64,000 nucleotides of DNA, taken from the NCBI GenBank assembly GCA_030141605.1, contig JAQGDQ010000101.1, forward strand, positions 566,624 to 630,623, in the 5' to 3' direction. How positions within the stretch are numbered: the stretch's first letter is position 1; every line of letters begins with the position of its first letter. Position numbers and translations under genes: made by a program. Positions 47,301 to 59,871 of the stretch are shown here, piece by piece. This DNA is from Tubiluchus corallicola. Lineage: Eukaryota > Priapulida > Priapulimorpha > Priapulimorphida > Tubiluchidae. The notes beneath the pieces are model-generated. The model was not told the origin of the DNA, made no database searches, and saw only the letters and a program-made list of their open reading frames with translations.

Positions 47301-50300
47301 TACTTGATGACAATAATTACACTACGCTTTACCGGCGACGCAAACACACGTGCATCAACGGAAGTTTTCATGAGAAGGACCCGGATGTGACAACAACTAC
47401 GCCAACAACCAATTAAGAGCCTGCAGAACTGAGCGCGTGATTCAGTATACTGCCTATTAAGGTCTATGCACGTGTTAACAAGACAATAACCAATCAACAG
47501 TGTGTAGGTGGGTCGTCATCTGTCCAGAGTAGTATTTAAGCAGGGCAGTTCCAGAGGAAGGGACATTCGCTGCTGACAAGGTCTGCTACGACAAGGCCTG
47601 CTAACAAGCTCTGCTATCTCAAGAGCTGCTAACAAACTCTGTTAACACAAGAGTTGCTAACAAGCTCTGTTATCTGAAGAGCTGCTAATTATAAGCCCTG
47701 AACCATAATAAAGCAATTAAATAATTCAAAATTGTCTATTAAAACCAACATTTCTCCAATGTCAGTTTTCCTGCTATAAACTTCAAGAACTAATTTGTGC
47801 TGAAGTGTGCCTTAGGCTTAACAGTCAGATGAACCCAAGCCATTGATGCAAAGTACCATCATCTGCACACCTTTCTGTTACGTGAACCCCTAGCCGCGTT
47901 ACACTATTCTGTTTCTGCTGAATCTGCTTTATGTACAGTATTTTCTTTATGATTTGTTGTAGACATACAAGTTATGTGTGATATGAGCGAAAGAGTTATA
48001 ACTGCTAATGTTTGGTTTGAGATGCCGTTTAATGGCATCATCTACGCAAAGGGTTACTTCAAGTCACAGGAGTGCAGATGCGAAGGAGACGGAAGCAAGA
48101 TGGCTATCATTAACTTACCTCTAGACCGATGCGGAATGCAAATACAAAGAGGGGTGAGTTCGTCGTTTTTCATACACCAGTTCTATGATATACCAAAAGC
48201 CTTTCAGGTATATCAATACCCCTCTCATAATGAGATATAAACAGCTATTTTTTTGTTTGGAAGGACAGAGCTGATTTGTAAATTGCTAATGAGGACAGAA
48301 ACATCCTAGCGGGAATTTAATGAGCTAATAAGAATATCCTGTAATGACGGCTTAAAAGAAAACAGGAAAATTGGCTGTTGTATGCTTCATAGACATTTCA
48401 AAGACATATCAAAGTTATGACTGAAAATTTTTGCTTTAAGCTTCAATATTGCTTCAAGAATGTGGTCTTCTAACCGGTTTTTTATATTTTTTTCACAATT
48501 AAATTTTACTCGATTCTGTTGGTTTCTTGGCACTTCTTTGGCTCCAAAGAAGAAAAAATTCTCGGAAATCTGATACTATATCCACTTTCTTAAAGATACG
48601 GTACCTTTGTTACTGAAGATACGATTTTACTCTCCCTTTCTCCTTAAAGATATAACACATTTATTTTCGGAACTTTGTACTTTTGTATATTTTATGTGAA
48701 GTATTAAAAATATCACATGCATTGCATTTTTGCAGTATCAGCAAGGCTATGGTTCTTCTATGACAATGACAAATACTTTGGTGGTACTTCATGAAGGAAA
48801 ATGGGGTCTGTTGAATATGGGAGACAGAGCTTTTAAGGTACAGTGCAACGCTGGAGGAAAGAAGAGTGATATGGCGATGAAAGGCATTACTGTACCGTGA
48901 GTATATTATTGTACTTTTAATTTTAACACAGTTTATTATCTGCGCAGAGCGACACTTACAATAAAGTATGTATATGATAATTTAAATTTTACATCTTAGC
49001 AATTACAAGAAATTATAATATTATTGTGTCAGTACAATGAATGGAGTAATCAGTATCAACGTACGTATTTCCAATGTGTACGAAGGCCTATATAAATATA
49101 CATAATAAATTTACTGTCTGTTAGTTAGTTGTTAAAATTATTTTACAGCGTAATACTATTTTAAAACAGGTTTTGTGTCACAGGTGGATTGATATTCTGC
49201 TGAACATTTCTGAAAAATTAAACAATTTATACGAGCCTTTATATTCATATTTTCATCTAATAAAGAAAATGTCAATTTTTAATGTCTTATAATAAAAATA
49301 TGAATACCGACAGAATTCTGCCAGTAATGAATAGTAATAAATTTGGTCTAGGTGTAAAGTGTGGTGCACAACTGATTAAAATTTGTTACAGTTTTCAAAG
49401 GAAAAAACAAGTTAGTTGGGAAGAATAAAGCAGTTATTTTCCAGAAAACTTTCTCTCGTTTTCCTCATATTCTTTGCGTTTTCTTCCTTGTTCTTTTGCT
49501 ATCCTGGTAAACTATGTTAAAAGGGTAAATTATCTCTTAAACTATCGTGTCAGTGAGTCTGTAAGAAAATATCTAACCCAAGCGCATCTATTTAAATCAT
49601 CACAACATGAATTTAAAGCTCATCAGAGCATATAATAAATATAATAATAACACTGCCAACCTGCTTAGCCTAAGTATTAAGATCACTAAGTTTAAAAGGA
49701 TGTGGCTTTTTCTTATTTACTGAGCTCGACTTACTGAAAGCCCTTAATCATGCCTGCAATTTCAGTGGCGTAGCTAGAGGGGTGAAAGGGAGTGGCCGCG
49801 CCCCACACTCAGAACACATTTTTCAAAAGGATGGCTTTTTGAAAAACTTTTTAACCATTTAGTTGAATTATTTTGATTTTAAGCACAAAAATGATTATGC
49901 AGAAATTTTCATTTAAACTGTATTTCTCGTCTCTTGCTTAAAGTTATGAAACAATAAATAATTTAAAGCTGTTCTGTTCGTGTCAAGCTGTTCATGATAC
50001 GCTGATTCGATAAACTTTATTTGAATATAGCAAGCGATAGCCTAATTATTCTGCCATTTTAATGCTGTATTTCCTACTTTCGCGGAAAACTAAAGTTTAA
50101 ATAACGGCTAAGACTACTTTAAGACGGTGTTTAAACCAACAGAGATGATGTAGCTTATTAATCTGCATGTCCAATTCGATTTTTTATCTTTTAGCGTTTG
50201 CAAATATTTATAAACCGAAGATTAAGTTTGCACTTTTTGCAAGTTTGACCAAAATGGATTAGCTTTTGAAGAAAACTGAACATGAGCATTTTGTTGCTGT

Positions 50301-50698
50301 CTACAGATGAAAAAGTTTCATCTGTAGTGATTATATATATAGCTGTTATACTAGCAATATAGTTATTATTAAAAGCGAAACAAAAATATCCTATATATAC
50401 AAATCTGTTGACAAAAAGTTATTCAGTTTTCCGTTGTTTATAGTTCTTACATTCTACATTCAAGCTAACATATGTTTACACAGTCAATTTTGTTCTAAGC
50501 GGATATTTTTGTTTCGCTTTTAATAATAACTATATTGCTAGTATGACAGCTATATTATTATGTTAATATAAGGATAGAAAGGCTTCTTAAATCTTAATTC
50601 ATTCTTTTTAAGTGAATTTTATGGATGTTGTTATTGTGTTTATTAGCGTTATTGCAGTTGTCGTTGTCATCATCATCATCATCACCACCACCACCATT

Positions 50699-50738
<40 letters not shown>

Positions 50739-53700
50739 CCATCATAATCATCGTCGTCGTCATCGTTATCATCACTGTCATAGCTGCTAGTTATTACTGT
50801 GACTGCCGTTGTTATTGCAGTCATTATCATGGTCATTGTTATTGTAGTTACCGTTGTTGTCGTTGGCCTTGCCATGTCTGTTAATGCTATTTTCGTTTGC
50901 TTTCTCGACCTGTAGGTCTTTCCCCCCTACGTAATTCAAGTTATTAATAATTTATTATACACAAAAGCTACAATTACAGACAGTTTTCGAACAAGAAATT
51001 TATGTATGAACCTAATACATGTTACACATGCCTATTAGCCTCATTACTTAGTCGAACAATTTTGTGCAAAAAGGAGGCAAACTAGAATAATGAGGTCACA
51101 CAAGCCTACGTGAAACCTCGTTTTGTCTTTTGGTTCTACGGGTTTTTCTAACTTAGAATGCTCAAGAAAAAATTCAGTTCAAATGTGCTAAGTTAGTATT
51201 CAAAAACTGGAAGCCTTACGAGTTTGTACATCTCTGTTTCAATTGTTTGGAGATTAACAAATCTGTCTATATGCTCAGATGTTTTTTCAACAAAAACTGC
51301 CTGACCAAGTGCAGAGACCTACATGTAGGCCAACCGATAATGAAAGTGAAGGTAATCAGAAAATTAAACATCCCTCTTGAAACAATTATTTACTTGTTAT
51401 AAGTGAAAGAAAAATAATGGGACTAAGTGATCTATCTTGACTACATGAATGACGTTGGAGAATAATAGCTCTCAAAGTAACGAGGACGATGTAGGTGTTG
51501 CTGTTTATACATAGGCTAAACTTTAACATGTGGTAATTCTTTGTCTACATATTGTTCACATATTAATAAAATAATAACATTTTATTCATGTAGTAAGGAT
51601 GACAAGTCTCAGGAGAGCACTCCCATGTTTTCGCGCATTTTGATTTCTGCAATGTTTATACCATGTGAATGATTTGGAAACTAAACAAACATATTTTATT
51701 CATAAAGGTTTTCTTATCTATGTTTTTTCCGCAGTATGATACAAGGTGAACCAATAGCTCCAGCAGACATTGGCATGCCTCAATGCGTCATGACAGTTGT
51801 AGGAGGGAAAAATCCGGCTGGACCAGATGTATCCCGACTGGGACTTGGCGAAATAGGAACCTTAGTATTTATGATGGCCGATAAAACTGGTAAACTTTAC
51901 TGAAAAAATTCAAGTATTTAGTAACCAAACAAATAAGTCTATACATTTAAACTTTGTTTGTAAAAGTTAAAATTTGTGTTTGCAATCATTTTTCCATTTA
52001 CTAGTAGTGTTATGAAATTACTGATTATTTGTTGTTGTTATGATCAATTAAAGTTGAAATAATGAATTTAATGAATTTACATGAACATTTACTCCAGTTT
52101 CTCGAGCGGCTCTGTTTTAGCATTAAAAGAGTTCCCTTTCTAGGAAGTTTCCGAATTTAGAAAGTTAATCGTTTAGAAAAACTTGAGAAAGCACTAGTCT
52201 CTTTTCTAAGTTTTATTGCCGGAAAACTATTATGTCATCTTAAACAGATTATAACAAATTCTTGCTACTTATGACCCGATGATACCTTGCTAACATTTAA
52301 AATTACAAATTATTGCTGAATGTATCTCTAAACAACTTATCCAGGCAGTTGAGAAGAAAAATGTTTCGCATTCCGGACTATTTTTTATTTAGGTATGTTT
52401 GATCTTAAGGCATATAATTGCTACGCTCATGATGGTTATTCAGGAATGAGAAAAGTGAAGTTGCTCGATGATAACGGGTAAGTATAGGTCTAGTGCGATA
52501 AAATTCCTCAAGATTACACCCGCTTGAAAACGCATCCAAGCAGGTCTTCTGATAATTTTACTTAATTGCCTTTAAAGTTTCTCTTAGTTTTTAGTTAGAG
52601 AATGGATAAAAAATGGGGCGTTATTTACCCCGAAATATAAATAAATATTTGCAATGGAAATTATACCACTTGTCAGTTAATCCTGTGGTACTTGAACTTA
52701 AATGCTCGTCGTAGTAAATTGTTCGCTTTATCACATGTAACAAAACCAAGCACTTTATGCAGGGTTCTGCATCGATTACTAAATACAATTATTAACAGTT
52801 TTTCCACTTCACACGATGGTAGGCAAATACCATGTAGTTTATAGTGTGTCTTTCTGTTCATCTATAACAATTTCTTACTAGGTTAGTATTATAACTGTTT
52901 TAAACGATCGAAGTTATTTAATTGCCATGAACTGAATGCAAAACCAGTTAACTTCTAAACCTGGTACCACATTTAACGCCCGTTATGTGCACTTCCGTCT
53001 TTGTTGGAAGTGCGTTACAATGCCATCTGTAGAATAGCTACAGTTTCTCTGCCTACACGTTTAGTTATTCATCCTGTTTAAGACAAAAACGTATATAGCG
53101 GTGATTCCAAAACTGTGTTAAATCCTTTTGCCTCCGTGCTGCGTCCAGACTGCTGAAAACTCTGAGATGATCTCTTGAAACAGCATGTTACTATAATCAT
53201 CAACTTGTAATTGAAACTGTATTTTACTGTGATAGAATGTGTTAACATCCCATGAGCAAAAAGCGAGAATGAAAGAACCTTTTGACATACGTTGGGAACT
53301 GCTGGCTGTTCAATATCAGTGCCATTTTGCGCAGACCTTAATAGATTTTGTGTTACGGTTTAGGTTCCGGTTCCGTAACGTTCCGGTTACGGAAACTGCG
53401 CTAACAAGTCACTGGCATTGCAATAATATGTAAAATAAAATAAAATAAAATAAAATAAAATAAAATAAAATAAAATAAAATAAAATAAAATAAAATAAAA
53501 TAAAATAAAATAAAATAAAATAAAATAAAATAAAATAAAATAAAATAAAATAAAATAAACCTGTTTGTTTTGAAAAATAAAAAGAAAATTTTAAACATAA
53601 TTGGAAAGTTCTCCTTCGTATTTTCATTTTCCAGCTGTCCTATTGACAATAAACAAATAGGAACACTGCAGCAGATGAAGATGGGATACATGAGTTTGGC

Positions 53701-55746
53701 TTTTGCTCACTTTAAGGTGTTCAAGTTTCCAGATGTAGAGAACATATTCTTTGACTGCCAATGTAAAGTCTGCTTTGAAAAGTGCGACCCAGTAAGTACA
53801 TTTTGATGTGCTTCTTTTCAATTTTTACTTTTCGAATTTACAGTGCCTTGTTTTTAGCTGTGTTTTGGAAAAAAATAGAATTCATTTGTGGCAACTAAAC
53901 ATGTTTTTGAGGGACGATGATGACGCATTAGGATGATGATGATAACGATGCTGATGATAATGAGAGTGATAATAGTGATGATGACGATGACGATGGTGAT
54001 GACAATGATCATGTATTTAAAACGCTTTTTCAAATTGTTACCTTCGCGTATGTTGGTGTATTTTTTGTGGCCTGCGTTTTAGAAACACCTGTTTCTAAAA
54101 CTATAAGAGGCCTATAAGAGTTAATAAATAGGAATCCATTTGTGGTTTAACATTTTTGAGAGATGATGATAATGATGAAGAAAATGATGGTGGTGAAAGT
54201 GATAATAGTAATGTTAATGGCTAACTATGCTATTAATTGTATTATTTATTTCAGCCTGTCTGTGGTGGTGGTGGTGGTGGCTATGGCAGCGGAGGTGGTG
54301 GCGGTTACGGTGGTGGACGTGGAAGAAGTCGTGGAGGAGGTGGAGGCTATGGAGGTGGTCGCAGCATGGGTTATGGTGGTGGTGGCAGAGGAGGTGGTGG
54401 CGGTTATGGTAGAGGCAATTTCGGTAGTCGAGGAAGAGGTGGAGGCGGTATCGGATATGGTGGTGGTCATCCGATAATGGGCGGCTATGGAAGAAAGAAA
54501 AGGGAAGTTCAAGAAGAGGCCAATGAAGCCATACCTGTCAAAGAGGTAGAGAGTAATGACACTAGCGAAAGCAAAGAAGACACTGTTTTACTACAAAATG
54601 ACGAGCTTGTCTTCCAATCCATAAAAGTATCGGTCCCAGGAGCTGCTGATTTGTTTGAAGGTAGAAAAATATATTTTCCATTTTTGATGTTGGTGTAACT
54701 TACAGCTAAAGAAATACAATATTTTGTAAATAAGGGTGCTAAACACTTAGGATTAAAATTTATTAAAGTAGTGACAATTCCTACCGTTTCTACGCTGAAG
54801 AGGTGGCAAACAAAATTTGGATTGTCATTAAATAATTAAATGTTTCCAAATCTTTAAACACTTTTTGGATAAACGCCAAGCACACAAAATATACACATAA
54901 CTACAAAATTATATAGACATCTAACACAGTAAAATGTGTACCACATTAGTGACAAGACAATAATGCCGAGCAGAATGATGCATACAATGAGAACAACACA
55001 AACTTACATCCAAAGTAAAAAATATATACTTAGTTACGACAATTATATAATACGCAATGCACATATAAAGCATTCACTTTAACCAACCATTTGCAGACGA
55101 TTCTTCATTATATACTATATGGTCATTTTTTTAAATTTATCTTAATTACATCCTAGTGATAAAACATTTTAAGACATTATACACTTACGATTTTTGTCGG
55201 ATAAACAGAACCTGGGCATTAAAAGACATTAGGTACCGTGCCATTCCTTCGACCAAAAAAGCGGGACGGCAAAAATTGCAGGTTTGTCAATGCTTTCATA
55301 GTAAGAATTAGTTCATGAGAGCCCCACAGCAAGACAGAATGAGTTGGAATGCAAGGCATGTTCAGTAACAGAATCCCAGTAAATTTGAGTCTTTCTAACC
55401 GTATTGTAGCTGTTAGCGTTAAGACCTTGATTCAGTTGTTTCTAAATACAACCTTCAACTTTTTCCAAAAAATCTTAGCAACCTGTGAATAAATCTTTTA
55501 ATTGAATGTTATCGCTTTTTAGTTCTGTTGTTTTGTAAATTTTGAGCAATTTTGTGGTTCTTCACAGGTGACGAGGAAACGGCCGGAATTGTTGTTCATC
55601 GACATAAGATGGCGACAGAGTGCAATACAGATTTGTACGTCATGGGTTTGATTGTCTTAGGAACTCTCCTAGTTCTAACCGTGTCCGTTGCTGTATTAGC
55701 CGTTCTGCGTAGCAATAGATCTAAAATCGTGGAATTCAAACACTAA
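44297..55746 (+). CDS. Transmembrane ZP-domain protein with Gly/Tyr-rich arms, complete in 9 exons
   Basis: A 554-aa extracellular structural-type protein. Exons: 44297-44329, 45707-46004, 47963-48153, 48736-48896, 51735-51889, 52393-52477, 53635-53791, 54255-54660, 55568-55746; every phase matches. Signal peptide 1-17 ends at AKA and is split by intron 1. Residues 18-108 form a Gly-rich arm with GGYGGG repeats. A full ZP domain (about 114-358) has cysteines including C116, C148, C150, C167, C211, C245, C289, C309, C349, C351, C354 and C358, with the family signatures MPFNGIIYAKG, LLDDNGCPID and VENIFFDCQCKVC. A second Gly/Arg/Tyr-rich arm (364-439) leads to a furin-type site RKKR (440-443). 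After an acidic spacer come TM about 518-542 and a 12-residue tail. As in cuticlin-like ZP proteins, cleavage should release a polymerising ectodomain (inference). The family is certain; the exact role is unknown. Confidence 0.94.
44522..44733. repeat. Repeat copy B in ZP intron 1
   Basis: Diverged direct copy of 43551-43755, offset by about 970 bases. The two copies bracket ZP exon 1. They may be a local duplication or two insertions of an unknown repeat family. Confidence 0.6.
45707..46004 (+). CDS. ZP exon 2: N-terminal Gly-rich arm
   Basis: Acceptor TTTACAG, donor GTAAAG. It encodes the end of the signal peptide and the Gly-rich region with runs such as GGGYGGG. Its codon composition (GGA/GGT/GGC rich) contrasts with the AT-rich surroundings. 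Confidence 0.9.
47306..47904 (+). mobile_element. Possible solo LTR or other promoter-bearing repeat
   Basis: GC content rises, a TATA-like AGTATTTAAGCAGG lies near 47531, a 28-bp tandem array follows, and AATAAA appears near 47709. The stretch starts TGATGACA and could end TTACA. No target-site duplication matches these ends and no internal retroelement sequence is present, so this is a tentative reading. Confidence 0.25.
47566..47684. repeat. 28-bp tandem repeat array, 4 copies
   Basis: Units of the form CTGCTAACAAGCTCTGnTAT followed by CTnAAGAG. Copies begin at about 47571, 47599, 47627 and 47655 and show 70-90 percent mutual identity by eye. Confidence 0.8.
47963..48153 (+). CDS. ZP exon 3: ZP-N subdomain, first half
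   Basis: Acceptor TTGTTGTAG, donor GTGAGT, ends in phase 0. It encodes VMCDMSERVITANVWFEMPF then NGIIYAKG, the hallmark start of the ZP domain, and C148, C150 and C167. Confidence 0.92.
48736..48896 (+). CDS. ZP exon 4: ZP-N subdomain, second half
   Basis: Acceptor TTTTTGCAG, donor GTGAGT. It encodes the TNTLVVLHEG strand and FKVQCNAGG (C211), and ends two bases into Pro228. Confidence 0.9.
50335..50557. mobile_element. MITE with about 55-bp terminal inverted repeats
   Basis: The left end TATAGCTGTTATACTAGCAA and the right end (minus strand) TATAGCTGTCATACTAGCAA continue inward as matched inverted sequence through AAAAGCGAAACAAAAATATCC (left arm to 50391, right arm from 50501). Only one or two mismatches are seen in about 55 bases. 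The roughly 110-bp core is non-coding. TA-rich flanks fit a TA target site but make the duplication ambiguous. Confidence 0.85.
50667..50760. repeat. (TCA/CAC)n microsatellite
   Basis: Trinucleotide run of ATC/ACC units. Both strands are open through it because of the repeat. Confidence 0.9.
51735..51889 (+). CDS. ZP exon 5: linker and start of ZP-C subdomain
   Basis: Acceptor TTCCGCAG, donor GTAAAC. It encodes PQCVMTVVGG (C245) and ends in LGEIGTLVFMMADKT. Both ends are split codons that rejoin in frame. Confidence 0.9.
52393..52477 (+). CDS. ZP exon 6: ZP-C core
   Basis: An 85-base exon, acceptor TTTTATTTAG, donor GTAAGT. It encodes MFDLKAYNCYAHDG (C289) and the start of the LLDDNGC signature. 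Confidence 0.9.
53431..53560. repeat. (TAAAA)n microsatellite, about 26 units
   Basis: A perfect pentanucleotide run 75 bases upstream of the ZP exon 7 acceptor. Confidence 0.95.
53635..53791 (+). CDS. ZP exon 7: end of ZP domain
   Basis: Acceptor TTTCCAG, donor GTAAGT, ends in phase 0. It encodes CPIDNK, FKFPDVENIFFDCQCKVC and FEKC, the most conserved C-terminal ZP signature. Confidence 0.93.
54255..54660 (+). CDS. ZP exon 8: C-terminal Gly-rich arm, furin site, acidic spacer
   Basis: Acceptor TTATTTCAG, donor GTAGAA. It encodes GGGYGSGGGGGYGGG-type repeats, the RGRSRGG patch, RKKR (440-443), and a Glu/Asp/Ser-rich spacer. Overlapping open frames on both strands here are produced by the GGn repeats. 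Confidence 0.92.
55568..55746 (+). CDS. ZP exon 9: transmembrane anchor and short tail
   Basis: Acceptor TTCTTCACAG. It encodes a hydrophobic segment (LYVMGLIVLGTLLVLTVSVA, 518-537, extending to about 542) and a basic 12-residue cytoplasmic tail ending EFKH, then TAA. Confidence 0.92.
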
Positions 55747-57204
55747 GTGAAACTTCTTTACGTTAACTCTCAGGACGAAACTACCATGTTGTTGTTTATA
55801 GTATGACTTTTTAGTCACAAACATGAGAATGTTGTTATTATTTATATAAGCAGGCCTATTACATATATAAGCAGTACGCTGAGATTGTAATTAATTAGTT
55901 CACGTGTTGAAAGTTAAAAATTGCTGTTACTGTAAAGATTGAAAGTGAAAAAAGTTTGTAAAAATGTTGCAAAGAATAATTCTTGTGTACAGCACATTTT
56001 TGTAACGTGATTAAGTAGTTGTAGCAGGGTTTACTAATAAACTGTTTTAATAAACTTATCAAAATCAAATTTATGACTTCAGTTTTAAGGTTAAGAACCA
56101 ACTAATCTACCACATGATCAAACAAATAAAAACCTACCAGCCATCCGACTGACCAATCAACCGGCCGGCTAGCTAGGCAGTCAGCTACCAGTCTACTATC
56201 CAGCAGCCATCCAGCTAACCAGTTACCCGATTTTAAGATGAAGATGTTAACTTTACATGACAAGATGTTGACTTTATTGAATAATGTATTTTTGTCATAA
56301 AAAGCGACTTCGATCGGTATTTTTTTACAATTATTATGCTTGACTGTTCTCAGTGACACGCAAAGTGAGTTACTACTTGTAATGGTGGCTGTTTGAATTA
56401 TGTGCAAGTAATGAGAAATACCAACGTGAGAAAGTTGTTATTAAACACGTGGTGATGTACAGTTTGTGACAGTGATCATGACGTGCGTCATCAGCTGCTG
56501 CTCGGGAAAGTTTCTGTAGAAAACTTTTCTTTGTTGACTCGGAAATTACACAATGTAGTTTTTTGTTGTAGCACATATTGTGATAGTCTTTTTTGTGAAT
56601 GAAATGTGAATGAAACGTACATGTAATGAGAGAGCTATTTAGTTAGAGAAACAACCAATTAACTGACTGACTGACTGATCGACTAATCAAAACCAATCTG
56701 GTCGTCAATTGATGAGCCAATTAGTTAGCTGTTGAATCAAACTGCCTGTCTGGCCAACAATTGACTGACTGACTGACTGACATACAGGTAAAGTAATAGA
56801 CACATAACCAAATCAGCCAGTTTAAAAACTAGATGCCGATCAATAAGTGATAAATCAGTCAGCTGATAGATCAATTGCCTGACAAATCAACTGCTGGTCA
56901 TTTGGAATAAACACATCATAGCAAGTACTATTTTGCGCATTTACTGTGCGCATTACACTTATACATCACACTATATGTCATAATCATTGGACGAATCTGT
57001 AAGAATTTATGCGAGCTGGTTGTTACTCGAGTTTCTGCTTTGAAACTTTGAAGCAACGTTTTACAAGAGCTCTTTTTACAAATACGGTGAAATATTGCAG
57101 GTCATCAAACTGTTGGTGTGCCATAATTACTTTGTTAAAAGTTCAAAACTACGATAAGGAACCCACGTTGTACGGTAGCAGAACTAAGCGCTAAATCTTA
57201 AAAA
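55747..57204. other. ZP 3' UTR and short intergenic spacer before the GPCR gene
   Basis: The first roughly 310 bases are probably ZP 3' UTR. The rest contains degenerate tetranucleotide sequence based on TGAC/CAGC (about 56140-56230 and 56650-56880). No gene seen. Confidence 0.65.
56036..56054 (+). terminator. Tandem poly(A) signals of the ZP gene
   Basis: Two AATAAA hexamers (56036-56041 and 56049-56054) about 290-310 bases after the ZP stop, the first such signals downstream. Cleavage would be expected 10-30 bases later. Confidence 0.65.
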
Positions 57205-58293
57205 ATGATTGATTCAAAAACAGAACAACTAAATTATTCCTTAGTTTTTGAAAACGATTTTGTGCAAAACATTTCCAAAACAGAAGAAGGCGATCCAAAT
57301 TATTTGCCGTTTGGGGTGACGGTGTTTTACGTGTTGTTGTGTTTTGTGGGTCTTTTGAGTAATGTGGTTATTTTGACTGTCTATTTGCGACGAAAGATAA
57401 AAGGTCCTTGTGATGTTTACATCAAACTCCTTGCAGTTGTAGACGCTGCAGTATGTGTCATTGTTGCCGCCAGACTTATGCCAGTAAGCGTTCATGGTCC
57501 TGGATTGTGTTACTTCGTTGCTTTTTCCGTGTGCTTTGCTGTTACTTTCTCCGCTATCATCTTGATGGTCATTGCCATGGAGAGGTACTACGCCATCTGT
57601 AGGCCACATCTGAAGTCAATTGTTCGCAATACAAAATTCGTTTTCTTTTCTTCGTGTTTGGGTGCCATTGGAGCTGGTGTCTTATATTCGTCTTTACACA
57701 TTTATTTACCAGATCAGAAAGAAAGGAGTGTCATCAGAGGATGTGTTGTCGTGGACAAGGCCCAAAAACGAATGCTATTTTTTTGCGGACTTCTAGTTCT
57801 CGTCTTGCCTACAGTCACTCTATCCATTTGTTATGTAAAGATATTTCAGGCTATATTAAGACGCAACAAGCGATTTGCACGCCTGGGCACCGAAATGGTC
57901 GTGAGTGTTGTGCAAAATCACGAGTTCTCCGAAGCTTACTCAGCTGCACAGCACAAGATGAAGTCGTCAGTTCACGGTGAACTTACCACGACCACTACGA
58001 GCCGAGACGCCAGATCTAAAGCCAACAAACAACAAATGGCAAAGAAAAACCGCGCCCAGTTCCGTTCAGCCGCTATGTTCTGCACGGTAACGTTGGCATT
58101 TCTTCTTTGCTGGTTACCCTACAACATTGGCCAGATTGACATAACCTTTGAGATCCATTTGATGAAGATTCCAAATTTCCTCATGAATCTCTATTTAGTT
58201 AACAGTATATGTAACCCGTTCATATACCTTGTGTTCGACAAAAATGTCCGAAAAGACACGGTTGATTTTTTGTGTTGTAAAAAGAGGGCGTGA
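57205..58293 (+). CDS. Class A (rhodopsin-like) GPCR, intronless
   Basis: A single-exon, 362-aa seven-transmembrane receptor. The start is an ATG preceded by AAAAA, with sequons at N10 and N22. Landmarks: N53 (1.50) in GLLSNVV, D80 (2.50) in LAVVD, C102 and C180 for the TM3-ECL2 disulfide, ERY at 126-128 in place of DRY, P202 (5.50), Y210 (5.58), CWLPY at 302-306, NPFIY at 337-341, and CC at 357-358 for possible palmitoylation. TM4 (145-164) lacks the nearly universal W4.50. The third intracellular loop (about 219-285) is long, basic and Thr/Ser-rich. There is no Asp at 3.32, so a biogenic-amine ligand is unlikely; a peptide or other ligand is possible. The subfamily was not recognised. It follows the ZP gene on the same strand, with no evidence of co-regulation. 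Confidence 0.93.
   Translation: MIDSKTEQLNYSLVFENDFVQNISKTEEGDPNYLPFGVTVFYVLLCFVGLLSNVVILTVYLRRKIKGPCDVYIKLLAVVDAAVCVIVAARLMPVSVHGPGLCYFVAFSVCFAVTFSAIILMVIAMERYYAICRPHLKSIVRNTKFVFFSSCLGAIGAGVLYSSLHIYLPDQKERSVIRGCVVVDKAQKRMLFFCGLLVLVLPTVTLSICYVKIFQAILRRNKRFARLGTEMVVSVVQNHEFSEAYSAAQHKMKSSVHGELTTTTTSRDARSKANKQQMAKKNRAQFRSAAMFCTVTLAFLLCWLPYNIGQIDITFEIHLMKIPNFLMNLYLVNSICNPFIYLVFDKNVRKDTVDFLCCKKRA

Positions 58294-59871
<1,578 letters not shown>

Larger units (their letters stand above)
46005..47962 (+). other. ZP intron 2, with repeat-rich and promoter-like content
   Basis: This intron of about 2 kb has a pair of direct repeats (46847-46920 and 46996-47070, sharing ATGGCGnATCGAAAATCC). It also has an LTR-like stretch at about 47306-47904 containing a TATTTAA motif, a 28-bp tandem array and AATAAA. 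No coding exon is seen. Confidence 0.6.
48897..51734 (+). other. ZP intron 4 (about 2.8 kb)
   Basis: Contains a MITE (about 50335-50557), a short perfect hairpin (50301-50327) and a CAT/ATC-rich microsatellite (50667-50760). No coding sequence seen. Confidence 0.8.

Noticed and set aside
50594-50884. Ile/Val-rich and Asp-rich frames on opposite strands
   Set aside because: Translation of the ATC/GAT microsatellite.
53401-53691. Phe/Ile/Leu-rich minus-strand frames that look membrane-like
   Set aside because: Translation of the TAAAA repeat.
54163-54512. Val/Trp-rich and Thr/Ala-rich frames overlapping ZP exon 8
   Set aside because: Out-of-frame readings of the GGT/GGA codons of the Gly-rich arm. 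The exon 7 and exon 9 junction phases support only the Gly frame.
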